Source: CAYOOT01 sp964405665 (GTDB taxonomy: Bacteria; Bdellovibrionota_C; UBA2361; SZUA-149; CAZDWZ01). Taken from it: a DNA stretch of 32,523 nucleotides. The notes below the pieces were generated by a model. That model saw only the letters and a program-made list of their open reading frames with translations, did not search any database and was not told the DNA's origin. The position numbers and the translations under genes were made by a program. The stretch spans positions 1-32,523 of the forward strand of contig CAYOOT010000023.1 of NCBI GenBank assembly GCA_964405665.1, given 5' to 3'. Numbering within the stretch: position 1 is the first letter of the stretch; every line of letters starts with the position of its first letter. This document shows positions 16,074-24,201 of this stretch, in pieces.

Positions 16074-17630
16074 TTATAGCCTCCGCCAACCGGACTTAAC
16101 TTTTTTCATTATTAATTCATCAGCTGCCGTTGGTCCCCAAGTTCCTGCTTCGTAACCATAAATTGCCGGAGCATTGGGGTTTCCCTTTGCCCAGGCTTTA
16201 AGAGTATTGTCTAAGATGTCCCAAGCCTGCTCAATTTCATCATCTCTGGTAAATAATGTAGCGTCTCCCCTCATTCCATCCAGCAGTAATCTTTCATAGG
16301 CCTCAGGTGCGCTGGCTCCAAAAGATGTGCCATATGAAAAATCCATATTCACCGACTGCACGCGCACTCTCGGTCCCGGTGGTTTGGAACTAATTTTAAA
16401 AGAAATCCCTTCATCCGGTTGAATCTGGAAAGAAAGCACATTGGGAGTAATATCTTTTACATCCTGACCTTGGAAAAGTTTATGAGGAACATTTTTAAAA
16501 TGAATAGAAATATCTGTAACTCTTTTGGCCAAACGTTTCCCCGCTCTTAAATAAAAAGGCACGCCCGCCCAACGCCAATTATCGATGGCTAATTCCATAG
16601 CAACATAGGTTTCTGTTACAGAATCCGGAGCAACTCCCTTTTCGGCAAGATAACCGGGAACTTCCTGGCCTCCAATGGACCCGCTTAAATATCGAGCACG
16701 CACAAACTTAGTGGGGATATCGCTAATCGCCATCCGACGCACTGAACGCAGAACTTTTACTTTTTCATCACGTACAGAATTCGCTTCAAAAGCAACTGGC
16801 GGTTCCAAAGCCACCAAACAAAGTAACTGGAAGGCGTGATTTTGCACAATGTCCCGAAGAATTCCCGATTGATCAAAATATCCGGCTCGACTGCCGATTC
16901 CGATATTCTCACAAACTGAAATCTCCACATGATCTATATATTTATGGTTCCAGATCGGTTCAAAAATTCCATTAGCGAAACGGAACACTAAAAGATTCTG
17001 AACTGTTTCTTTTCCCAAATAATGATCAATCCGATAAATCTGATCTTCATTCATCACGCTAAGCATTACGCGGTTTAATGCTCGAGCGGAAATAGTGTCA
17101 TGCCCAAAAGGTTTTTCCACGATTACCCGGGCACTGCGAGTTTTCTTGGCACTATTTGGCTCAATTTCTTCTTTAAGTAATCCCGCTGCACCAAGCATTT
17201 TGGAAATAACCTCAAAATACTCGGGAGCCGTTGCCAAATAAAAAACGCGATTAAATAATCTTCTATGCTTGGTATCAATCTGATTTAAAACTTCGGCAAG
17301 TTTCGCATACCCCTCTATGCTATCAAAATTACTGCTGACATACTGCGAATGCGCCGCAAATTCCTGCCAGACATTTTGATCAAGTGGTTTTCTGCGGGAA
17401 AATTGAGAGACCGATTTTTCTAATTCTGCAGCAAAAGCTTCATTGCTATATTCCCTTCTCGCAAAACAAACCAGATGGAAATTCGCCGGAAGCAAACTAT
17501 CTACTCCCAAATTATAAAGCGCTGGAACCAATTTGCGATGAGTTAAATCTCCGGTGGCACCAAAAATAACCACCACGCAAGGTTCCACTCTAAGCGCTTC
17601 ATCAGTCTCTTGATTAAAAGGATTGCTCAT
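16074..17630 (-). CDS. zwf: Glucose-6-phosphate 1-dehydrogenase
   Basis: This enzyme oxidises glucose-6-phosphate to 6-phosphogluconolactone and makes NADPH, the first step of the oxidative pentose phosphate pathway. The 518-residue length is typical. Residues 22-30 (IFGATGDLT) are the Rossmann dinucleotide motif, VIVEKPFGHD is conserved, and RIDHYLGKE (about 198-206) carries the catalytic His and the substrate-binding Lys. The C-terminal AYERLLLDGMRGDATLFTR and EAGTWGP blocks are also present. It starts at ATG 17630, 5 nt after the tal stop, so the two are one transcript. The assembly factor OpcA is encoded next. Confidence 0.98.
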   Translation of the reverse strand: MSNPFNQETDEALRVEPCVVVIFGATGDLTHRKLVPALYNLGVDSLLPANFHLVCFARREYSNEAFAAELEKSVSQFSRRKPLDQNVWQEFAAHSQYVSSNFDSIEGYAKLAEVLNQIDTKHRRLFNRVFYLATAPEYFEVISKMLGAAGLLKEEIEPNSAKKTRSARVIVEKPFGHDTISARALNRVMLSVMNEDQIYRIDHYLGKETVQNLLVFRFANGIFEPIWNHKYIDHVEISVCENIGIGSRAGYFDQSGILRDIVQNHAFQLLCLVALEPPVAFEANSVRDEKVKVLRSVRRMAISDIPTKFVRARYLSGSIGGQEVPGYLAEKGVAPDSVTETYVAMELAIDNWRWAGVPFYLRAGKRLAKRVTDISIHFKNVPHKLFQGQDVKDITPNVLSFQIQPDEGISFKISSKPPGPRVRVQSVNMDFSYGTSFGASAPEAYERLLLDGMRGDATLFTRDDEIEQAWDILDNTLKAWAKGNPNAPAIYGYEAGTWGPTAADELIMKKVKSGWRRL

Positions 17631-17635
17631 AAGAC

Positions 17636-18751
17636 TTAACTTTGTTGGATTTTTTTATTGATGCTTTCATTCAGTGCTTTGAAAGAATCAGCAAACTTTT
17701 TCACCCCATCAACTTGTAAGTGATTAAGGATTTGTTCCAAATTAAGACCCAAACTCTTTAAATGTCCTTGCACTTCTTCGGCTTCAGCCATATTTTGACC
17801 CAAAGTTGCCGCTGGTTTTCCATGATCAACACAAGCCATTAAAGTAGCATGTGGCATTGTATTGACAGTATCTTCTCCGATCAAGTTATCAACATAAATT
17901 AAATCCGGATAGGAAGGATCTTTGGTACTGGTGCTTGCCCAAAGGGGTCTTTGCGGTTTAGCTCCTGCCTTATGTAAATCTGCAAAATCAACTCCGAAGA
18001 TTTCCAAATACTTTTTATAGGCGAGCTTGCAATTGGCAATACCAAATTTACCGAGCAAACTTTGTGCTATTTTTGCCTTAGCTGGTTCAGCGGCAGCTAT
18101 TTTTTTAAGCTCGGCATCAACTGCAGAATCTACTCGACTGACAAAGAAACTTGCTACCGAACGAATCTTATCCACAGGAAGTCCTTTCTTGACTCTGCTT
18201 CTTAAAGCAGCACAATAAGTTTTTGCAACTTCCTGATAATTGCTAACAGAAAATAAAAGTGTGATATTTACATTGATCCCTTGTTCCAAAAGAGCATATA
18301 CGGCAGGAATCCCTTCGGCAGTTCCGGGCACTTTAACCATAATATTTGGCCGATTTAAACGCTTATAAAGTTTTTGCGCTTCCGCCAAAGTTCCTTCGGT
18401 ATTGGCAGCCAGTAAAGGAGAGACTTCGATACTGACAAAACCATCTACACCGTCACTGCTTTGATAAATTGGTAAGAGTAAATCTGCGGCACGAGAAATA
18501 TCTTCTATTGCCAACTCTTCAAACATTTGATCGGCACTTAGATTTCTAGGCTTAAGTGCTGAGATTTGTTTGTCATAAGAGTTACTTTTGCTAATTGCAT
18601 TGTCGAAAATAGTCGGATTTGATGTTACTCCTCGAACACCACATTCATTAATTAAACGCTTTAGCTCTCCTTTATCTAAGAGATCTTTACTAATATTATC
18701 ATACCAAATGCTTTGTCCGAATTTGATCAGTTCTTGCGCAGGATTAGCCAT
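17636..18751 (-). CDS. tal: Transaldolase, about 370-residue (TalB-like subfamily 2) form
   Basis: It transfers a dihydroxyacetone unit between sugar phosphates in the non-oxidative pentose phosphate branch. The Schiff-base lysine is K140 in NIMVKVPGT. The N-terminal GQSIWYDNISKDLL and GVTSNPTIFDNAI motifs and the 371-residue length are those of the long cyanobacterial/actinobacterial transaldolases; ASTSTKDPSYPDLIYVDNLIG and NTMPHATL are also conserved. The start ATG 18751 has a good ribosome site, AAGGAGA (18759-18765), with 7-nt spacing. It leads the operon tal-zwf-opcA-acyl-CoA dehydrogenase. The promoter should lie in the 18752-18966 spacer, but I could not pick it with confidence. Confidence 0.97.
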   Translation of the reverse strand: MANPAQELIKFGQSIWYDNISKDLLDKGELKRLINECGVRGVTSNPTIFDNAISKSNSYDKQISALKPRNLSADQMFEELAIEDISRAADLLLPIYQSSDGVDGFVSIEVSPLLAANTEGTLAEAQKLYKRLNRPNIMVKVPGTAEGIPAVYALLEQGINVNITLLFSVSNYQEVAKTYCAALRSRVKKGLPVDKIRSVASFFVSRVDSAVDAELKKIAAAEPAKAKIAQSLLGKFGIANCKLAYKKYLEIFGVDFADLHKAGAKPQRPLWASTSTKDPSYPDLIYVDNLIGEDTVNTMPHATLMACVDHGKPAATLGQNMAEAEEVQGHLKSLGLNLEQILNHLQVDGVKKFADSFKALNESINKKIQQS

Positions 18752-18966
18752 GAAAGTGTCTCCTTATTTTAATGAATACTTAACTCGTCCTTCCTCCATT
18801 CAATGTAAGTAATCTATGAATCTAAAGGAAATCCGAAATTAGTTTAGCTTCCCAATTTCAGCGGCAAGTATAGTTAAGACTAATAGGATAATTAATTTTA
18901 AGAGATGTACTCTATTTTGAAGCCAAGTGGTATAAAAAACTTATTTGAGGGATTTGGTGTGGGAAT
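18752..18966. other. Non-coding spacer upstream of tal
   Basis: Apart from the tal ribosome site at 18759-18765, I see no convincing ORF, hairpin or repeat here. It should contain the tal promoter. The remainder of the gap up to 19330 holds the Arg-rich ORF (18967-19128), an inverted repeat at 19231-19250, and AT-rich DNA. Confidence 0.5.
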
Positions 18967-19128
18967 TTATTTTTTATCTTTTTTCTGGAATTCTTCTTTT
19001 TCGTAGTCTTTTAAGACATCTAAGGTCATTCTAATTAATCCGATTTCCAGGGCAACATTAGAGCAACCAAAGCGTGGGCTCATTGTTTGCCTTCTCCTTC
19101 TTCTTCTTCTTACTGTTTTAACTAGCAT
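18967..19128 (-). CDS. Small Arg-rich protein, 53 codons (or 38 from an internal start)
   Basis: I do not recognise this protein. The open frame lies in the 579-bp gap between tal and pepF. ATG 19128 has AAGGA at 19135-19139 with ideal 6-nt spacing. The product begins MLVKTV, then has seven consecutive arginines, then QTMSPRFGCSNVALEIGLIR and a Lys/Glu-rich helical tail ending QKKDKK. The AGA/AGG run is itself Shine-Dalgarno-like and sits just before a second in-frame ATG at 19083, so a 38-residue product starting MSPRFG is equally possible. With the Arg run it would be basic and could bind nucleic acid or membranes (inference). The ribosome site and low complexity are the only evidence; no homology is known to me. 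Confidence 0.5.
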   Translation of the reverse strand: MLVKTVRRRRRRRQTMSPRFGCSNVALEIGLIRMTLDVLKDYEKEEFQKKDKK

Positions 19129-19230
19129 TTAATATCCTTTTTTGAAGTGTGACTTATATAATTAAAATTTATTAAAACAACTCAGTAATACAAGCATATT
19201 ATCGACGCCTATGAAATGATTATTCTACAC

Positions 19231-19250
19231 TTGATCAATAGTGTGATCAA
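19231..19250. promoter_or_regulatory. Operator-like inverted repeat upstream of pepF
   Basis: TTGATCA-6 nt-TGATCAA is a perfect 7-bp dyad with a spacing suited to a dimeric regulator. It lies 80 nt before the pepF start and 103 nt before the divergent Arg-rich ORF. The bound protein, if any, is unknown. Confidence 0.4.
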
Positions 19251-19330
19251 AAAAATAATATTATTGATTAAAATATTTTTATCCAATATTTATTAATGCC
19301 GAAACAAACTCGAGCTAATTAGTGTAAAAT

Positions 19331-21133
19331 ATGGAAATTAAAGAGCGAAAAGTCGTCAACGAACAGGATCAATGGGATTTAAATAAAATTTACTCCTCTC
19401 TTGATTTATGGAAAGTTGATTTTCAAAAAGTGGAGGCCATTGATTCTCAGGCTATTAGTTTTCAGGGCAGTTTAGGCAATTCATCAGACCATTTTAAAAA
19501 AGTAATTGAAGTTTATCTCGAATCCCAAAGAATATTGGAAAAGGTTTATACATTTGCTCATTTAAAAAGTGATGAAGATACTTCCAATACAGATAATTTA
19601 GGATTACTAGAGCGCGCCTATAATCTTTATACCAGACATTCGGAAGCTTGGAGTTTTTTCTCGCCAGAACTACTTTCTTTAAAACAAGAAATTATCGACG
19701 CTTATCTGAAAGCAGAATCACTGAAAGCTTATAAACGATCGATTGAAGACATTGTTCGTTACAAACCACATACTCTTAATCAGAGAGAAGAAAAAATAAT
19801 TGCTGCCGGAGCTGAAGTTTTTAGATCCACTGAAAAAGTATTTTCTCAATTAAATAACGCCGATTTAACTTTTGGCAATATTTCTCTTAACGGACAAAAA
19901 GTTCCTCTTACTCACGGCAGTTATTCCTTAATCTTAAAAAATCCCGACCGGAAAATAAGAAAAAAAGCATTTCAACAGTTTTATCAAGTATTTGCCAATC
20001 ATAAAAACACCATCGCCGCAACTTTATCGGGCTCAATAAAAAAAGATGTTTATTTGGCAAAAGTAAAAAATTTCAGCTCTGCCCGGGAAGCTTCTTTATT
20101 CTCTGATAATGTCAGTGTGGAAGTGTATGATAACTTAATCAATACGGTTTCTAAAAACCTAAAACCTCTGCATCAGTATTACCACTTGCGAAAAAAAGTT
20201 TTAAAAATCAGCGGACAAAAGATTTTTGATACTTATGTCCCGCTTGTTCCGGAAATTACTGTAGAATATTCTTTTGAAAAAGCAGTGAGCACGATTATTG
20301 ATTCCCTGCGACCCTTAGGAAATGAATATTGCAGCGTATTAAAAGATGGCTTAAGTACAGCCCGGTGGGTGGACAAATACGAAAACAAAGGAAAAAGAAG
20401 TGGAGCATATTCTTCCGGTTGTTATGATAGTCCTCCTTATATTCTGATGAATTTCAAATCCAGTGATTTAAGAGATGTGTTTACCCTGACCCATGAAGCA
20501 GGTCATTCGATGCACTCTTATTTTTCCATTAAGAATCAATCTTTTCAGGATCACAACTATACAATTTTCGTTGCCGAAGTGGCCTCTACTTTTAACGAAA
20601 TGCTTTTAAATAAACATCTAAGAAATGTCTATCAAGACAACCCCAAGATGCTTGCTTACTTAATCAATAATCAAATTGACGATATCAAATCCACTCTCTA
20701 TCGCCAGACGATGTTTGCAGAATTTGAATATCTGACACATCGGATTTGCGAAGAAAACCAGGCATTAACAATTGATGTCTTTAGAAAAATCTATCGAGAG
20801 CTTTTAGAAAAATATTTTGGTAAAGCTGTAAAAATATCCGAGCTTGATGATTTGGAGTGCTTGCGGATCCCTCATTTTTATTCCGCTTTCTATGTTTATA
20901 AATATTCCACGGGAATTTCTGCTGCCATTACCTTGGCCAAACAAGTGTTGGAGGGAGGAGAAGCGGCATTAACAAAATATTTAAATTTCCTCAAAGCAGG
21001 CGGAAGTAAATATCCGCTTGATGCTCTAAAAGATGCGGGAGTAGATATGACAAAATCCGCTCCAATTGAAAATGCTTTGGGTTATTTTGCCAGTTTGGTT
21101 GAGGAATTGGAGAAGACGCTAAGTAAGTTATAA
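19331..21133 (+). CDS. pepF: Oligoendopeptidase F (M3B zinc metallopeptidase)
   Basis: A 600-residue cytoplasmic peptidase that cleaves short peptides. The zinc motif is THEAGHSMHS (H388, E389, H392), with the third ligand expected in the helix EVASTFNEML shortly after. The M3B signature blocks KNFSSAREASLFSDNV (about residues 240-255), SGAYSSGCYDSPPYILMNF and HFYSAFYVYKYSTGISAA are present. The length is typical (about 600). ATG 19331 directly follows TAAAAT and has no Shine-Dalgarno sequence, so the translation signal is unclear; no later Met fits well. The gene stands alone, convergent with the methyltransferase cluster. Confidence 0.96.
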   Translation: MEIKERKVVNEQDQWDLNKIYSSLDLWKVDFQKVEAIDSQAISFQGSLGNSSDHFKKVIEVYLESQRILEKVYTFAHLKSDEDTSNTDNLGLLERAYNLYTRHSEAWSFFSPELLSLKQEIIDAYLKAESLKAYKRSIEDIVRYKPHTLNQREEKIIAAGAEVFRSTEKVFSQLNNADLTFGNISLNGQKVPLTHGSYSLILKNPDRKIRKKAFQQFYQVFANHKNTIAATLSGSIKKDVYLAKVKNFSSAREASLFSDNVSVEVYDNLINTVSKNLKPLHQYYHLRKKVLKISGQKIFDTYVPLVPEITVEYSFEKAVSTIIDSLRPLGNEYCSVLKDGLSTARWVDKYENKGKRSGAYSSGCYDSPPYILMNFKSSDLRDVFTLTHEAGHSMHSYFSIKNQSFQDHNYTIFVAEVASTFNEMLLNKHLRNVYQDNPKMLAYLINNQIDDIKSTLYRQTMFAEFEYLTHRICEENQALTIDVFRKIYRELLEKYFGKAVKISELDDLECLRIPHFYSAFYVYKYSTGISAAITLAKQVLEGGEAALTKYLNFLKAGGSKYPLDALKDAGVDMTKSAPIENALGYFASLVEELEKTLSKL

Positions 21134-21149
21134 TAGTGTACTCCACCCT

Positions 21150-21341
21150 CCTATTCTCAGCCCAGCCTTCATCTCAGCCTCTGTCTTGATCCTGGTCTTG
21201 GCCAATAAATCTACGTTCTCTTTTCTATAGTCATAGGGAAGAAATTTTTTATTAAAGAAATATTAATTTAAAGCAAATATTAAGAGGAAGGCGATAGAAT
21301 TCAGACTATCGACCAAGACCAGGACAGAGGCTGAGAATAGG
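21150..21341. repeat. Long imperfect inverted repeat between pepF and the methyltransferase cluster
   Basis: The right arm (21313-21341, 29 nt) is matched on the left by three blocks: CCTATTCTCAGCC (21150-21162), TCTGTC (21180-21185) and CCTGGTCTTGG (21191-21201). The left arm carries two insertions, one looking like a slipped duplication of CTCAGCC. The centre is AT-rich. It sits between convergent genes, as the 101-bp elements do. It could form a strong hairpin or be a decayed mobile unit. Confidence 0.65.
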
Positions 21342-21374
21342 AAATTGGTAATTGTAGGTAGTCTCTAGATTAAC

Positions 21375-22271
21375 CTATTTTCGCGCAACCAAAACAAAAG
21401 GATTATCCAATACTTCAGGGAAACCTGCTTTGATTGCATCTGGCAAAAGAATATTAAGATCTTTACAGGGATTAAATGAATTTTTTATTAACGCTTTCCA
21501 ACCTCTCGGAGAATGAACCCCTCTAAACCACTCCAAACCCTTAGTGTTAGAATCAATATCCTTTAAAACCATATCTCTTAATTTTCCTTCTTGATCCTGA
21601 GGAAGATTTTCGATCACTTTCATTAAGGGTATTGATGATGATAATTTAAGTCTTCGCAAAACTTTCTGATCATCGATATTATCCGAAGACAATATCGGCA
21701 GCCTAATTTTATCATTAAAAAATTCACCTGTCTTAAGATCTATCGTAAGGGTTCCGTATTCTTTTTCCAATCTTAACATTTTTTCTTCTATATATTCTCC
21801 ACAACTAAGATCGATATCACCGATTATAAATAAACCATCAGAGTTCAAAGAATTATAAACTTTTTTTACCAGCTTATTCAAATCTTCAAAATGCAAGATA
21901 TGATGCAACACCAAGCCTGCTTCCACGATGTCAAACTTTTCCGTAAATAGTTGATCAAAAGAAAGTATATTGCCAATTTTTAAAACTGCCTGCGGAAGAT
22001 CCTTTTGTGAACTAAGGATCATGCTTTCTAGAAGATCTATTCCAAAAAGTTGCAATTTGTTTTCTTGAAGTTCTTGTTTAAAAAAGTTTTTGTAAAGATC
22101 TCCGGAAGCAATGCCTAAAGAAAGTATTTTTATCGGCCCAGCTTTCAATTTCTCACGAATGATATTACTGGTAATGGCATGTCTTGCCTTAATTCCGGCA
22201 AAGCCTCCGGCAATCTGCGAATAACCCTCAGCATTCAACCACCAACCTTGACCAATCTCTTGATTACTCAT
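21375..22271 (-). CDS. Class I SAM-dependent methyltransferase, paralog 1 of 3
   Basis: A 298-residue methyltransferase. Motif I is ILSLGIASGDLY (about residues 48-59; usual form LD-x-G-x-G-x-G), motif II LFGIDLLESM has the acidic residue for the SAM ribose, FDIVEAGLVLHHI follows, and LNSDGLFIIGDIDL is motif III. The N-terminal MSNQEIGQGWWLNAEGYSQI and the C-terminal PDAIKAGFPEVLDNPFVLVARK are shared with the two upstream paralogs. It is last in the row, 13 nt after paralog 2. The methyl acceptor is unknown; the LHHI motif is common among small-molecule methyltransferases. The conserved GQGWW N-terminus may be a substrate lid or a family hallmark (inference). Confidence 0.88.
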   Translation of the reverse strand: MSNQEIGQGWWLNAEGYSQIAGGFAGIKARHAITSNIIREKLKAGPIKILSLGIASGDLYKNFFKQELQENKLQLFGIDLLESMILSSQKDLPQAVLKIGNILSFDQLFTEKFDIVEAGLVLHHILHFEDLNKLVKKVYNSLNSDGLFIIGDIDLSCGEYIEEKMLRLEKEYGTLTIDLKTGEFFNDKIRLPILSSDNIDDQKVLRRLKLSSSIPLMKVIENLPQDQEGKLRDMVLKDIDSNTKGLEWFRGVHSPRGWKALIKNSFNPCKDLNILLPDAIKAGFPEVLDNPFVLVARK

Positions 22272-22284
22272 TTATTTTTAAATT

Positions 22285-23178
22285 TTATTTTCTTGCAACT
22301 AAAACAAAGGGACTATCTAATACTTCAGGAAAACCCGCTTTGATTGCATCAGGTAAAAGAATATCAAGATCGCTAGAGGGAGTAAACGACTCTTTTATTA
22401 AAGCTTTCCAACCAAGAGGAGTATTTACGCCTCTTAACCATTCCAAACCCATATTGGCCGAATCAATATCTTTTACAACTAAATGCCGTAATTTTTCTTG
22501 TTGCTCAGGAACAAGATTCCCCAGTTCCTTCATTAAAGGCATACAGGTTAATAATTTTAATCGTCGCAAAGCTTTCTGATCATCAAAATTATCTAGAGAC
22601 AATATTGGAACTCTAATCTTGTCATTAAAAAACTCTCCGGTATTGAGATCGACGGAAAGTGCCCCATGTTCTTTTTCTAATTTTATTAATTTTTCCTCGA
22701 TATGCTCGGCGCAACTTAGATCAATATCACCAATAATAAATAAACCATCGGATTTTAAAGAATCATAAACTTTTCTTACCAACTGTTTTAGCTCTTCAAA
22801 ACGCAAAATATGATGTAAAACAAATACCGCTTCTATTACATCGAATTTTTCAGAGAAAAATTGATCAAAAGAAATCAGATTATCATGTTTTAATATTGCA
22901 TTGGGGAATTCTTTTTGACATTGGAGAAGCATGTCTTGAAGAAAGTCTATTCCATAAAGTTGGAGTTTATTTTCTGCAACTTCTTGTTTAAAAAAGTTTT
23001 TATAAAGAACACCAGAACCGACACCCAGAGAAAGCACTTTGATCGGCCCATCTTTTAATTTCTCTCGAATGATATTACTTGTAATGATATGAACTGATTT
23101 CATTACGGGCAAAGCCACAATTTGCGAATAGCTATCTGCGTTTAACCACCAACCCTGACCTAATTCTTGACTGTTCAT
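22285..23178 (-). CDS. Class I SAM-dependent methyltransferase, paralog 2 of 3
   Basis: A 297-residue copy aligning end to end with paralogs 1 and 3. It has motif I VLSLGVGSGVLY, motif II LYGIDFLQDM, FDVIEAVFVLHHI, and motif III LKSDGLFIIGDID. The N-terminus differs slightly (MNSQELGQGWW, then VALPVMKSVH in place of AGG-x3-IKA). All functional motifs are intact, so the copy is not obviously decayed. Spacing is 20 nt to paralog 3 upstream and 13 nt to paralog 1 downstream, consistent with one transcript. The acceptor is unknown. The copies have drifted in the residues after motif I and in the FDVIEA loop, which could reflect different substrates. Confidence 0.88.
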   Translation of the reverse strand: MNSQELGQGWWLNADSYSQIVALPVMKSVHIITSNIIREKLKDGPIKVLSLGVGSGVLYKNFFKQEVAENKLQLYGIDFLQDMLLQCQKEFPNAILKHDNLISFDQFFSEKFDVIEAVFVLHHILRFEELKQLVRKVYDSLKSDGLFIIGDIDLSCAEHIEEKLIKLEKEHGALSVDLNTGEFFNDKIRVPILSLDNFDDQKALRRLKLLTCMPLMKELGNLVPEQQEKLRHLVVKDIDSANMGLEWLRGVNTPLGWKALIKESFTPSSDLDILLPDAIKAGFPEVLDSPFVLVARK

Positions 23179-23198
23179 TTAAACTTTACCTAAAAAAT

Positions 23199-24095
23199 TT
23201 ATTTTCGCGCAGCTAATACAAAAGGATTATCAAATACTCCGGAGAAACCTGCTTTTATGGTGTCTGAAGGAACCACTATTAAATCTTTACAAGGCACAAA
23301 TGAATTCTCAATCAATGCTTGCCAACCTGCTGGGGAGTTCAAGGCGCGATGCCATTCCAGGCCTTTATTGGCAGAATCAATATTTTTCAAAACCAAAGGC
23401 TTAAGTTTTTCTTGCTCTTCAAGGCTAAGATTTTCCAATTCACGCAATAATGGCAAACACGTTGCTAACATTAATTTTTGAATTACTTCTAAATCTTCTT
23501 TATCTTCCAGAGAAAAAATGGGCCGGCGAATACTCTTATTAAAAAATTCACCACTCACCAGATCTACAGAAAGTGCACCACTTTTTTGTTCTTGCTTATG
23601 AAGCTTTTCCTCAATGTATTCTCCGCAAGTGATATCAATATCGCCGATAATAAATAAAGAATCGGGGTTAAGAGAAGAATAAACTTTTTTTATCAACTGA
23701 CTTAGCTCATCAAATCGTAAGATATGATGGAGAACTAATGTGGCTTCAATTACATCAAATTTTTCAGAAAAGAATTGATCAAATTTCAATAAATTGCTGA
23801 CTTTTAAAACTGCCTGGGGGAAATTCTTTTGTGCAGTATCAATCATGTTTTCAAGAATATCTATTCCAAAAAGTTGTAATTTATTTTCTTCAATTTCATT
23901 TTGGAAAAAGCTTTTATAAAACGCGGCAGAACCGATGCCGAGAGAAAGTACTTTAATTGGTCCAGCTTTTAGTTTTTCGCGAATAAAGTTGGAGATAATT
24001 ACATGCATTGCTTTAATTGTAGGCAAACCGCCTGCTATCTGAGAATAGCTCTCTGCATTTAACCACCAACCCTGACCTATTTCTTGATTGCTCAT
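23199..24095 (-). CDS. Class I SAM-dependent methyltransferase, paralog 3 of 3
   Basis: A 298-residue protein from ATG 24095. The frame is open to ATG 24125 (MCNQERAIIK extension), but alignment with the other two copies begins at MSNQEIGQGWW. Motif I here is VLSLGIGSAAFY, where the last Gly seen in paralogs 1 and 2 (SG) is Ala, a change at the SAM-binding loop. The remaining motifs (LFGIDILENM, FDVIEATLVLHHI, LNPDSLFIIGDID) are kept. It is the first of the three copies and follows the EamA transporter gene by about 100 nt. Transcription could start in that gap or read through from upstream. Confidence 0.87.
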   Translation of the reverse strand: MSNQEIGQGWWLNAESYSQIAGGLPTIKAMHVIISNFIREKLKAGPIKVLSLGIGSAAFYKSFFQNEIEENKLQLFGIDILENMIDTAQKNFPQAVLKVSNLLKFDQFFSEKFDVIEATLVLHHILRFDELSQLIKKVYSSLNPDSLFIIGDIDITCGEYIEEKLHKQEQKSGALSVDLVSGEFFNKSIRRPIFSLEDKEDLEVIQKLMLATCLPLLRELENLSLEEQEKLKPLVLKNIDSANKGLEWHRALNSPAGWQALIENSFVPCKDLIVVPSDTIKAGFSGVFDNPFVLAARK

Positions 24096-24201
24096 TTTAA
24101 TTATTGCTCTCTCTTGATTACACATACCCTATAACATAGTGAGTAATAAGTTCAATACAAAGGGCGTTATTGAAATTATTAATATTATTCAAATATCGAG
24201 A

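Noticed and set aside
15700..16100. Possible second start or fused gene upstream of opcA (open to 16045)
   Set aside because: The extra 11 codons lie over a palindrome, and the strong AAGGA site at 16020-16024 points to ATG 16012.
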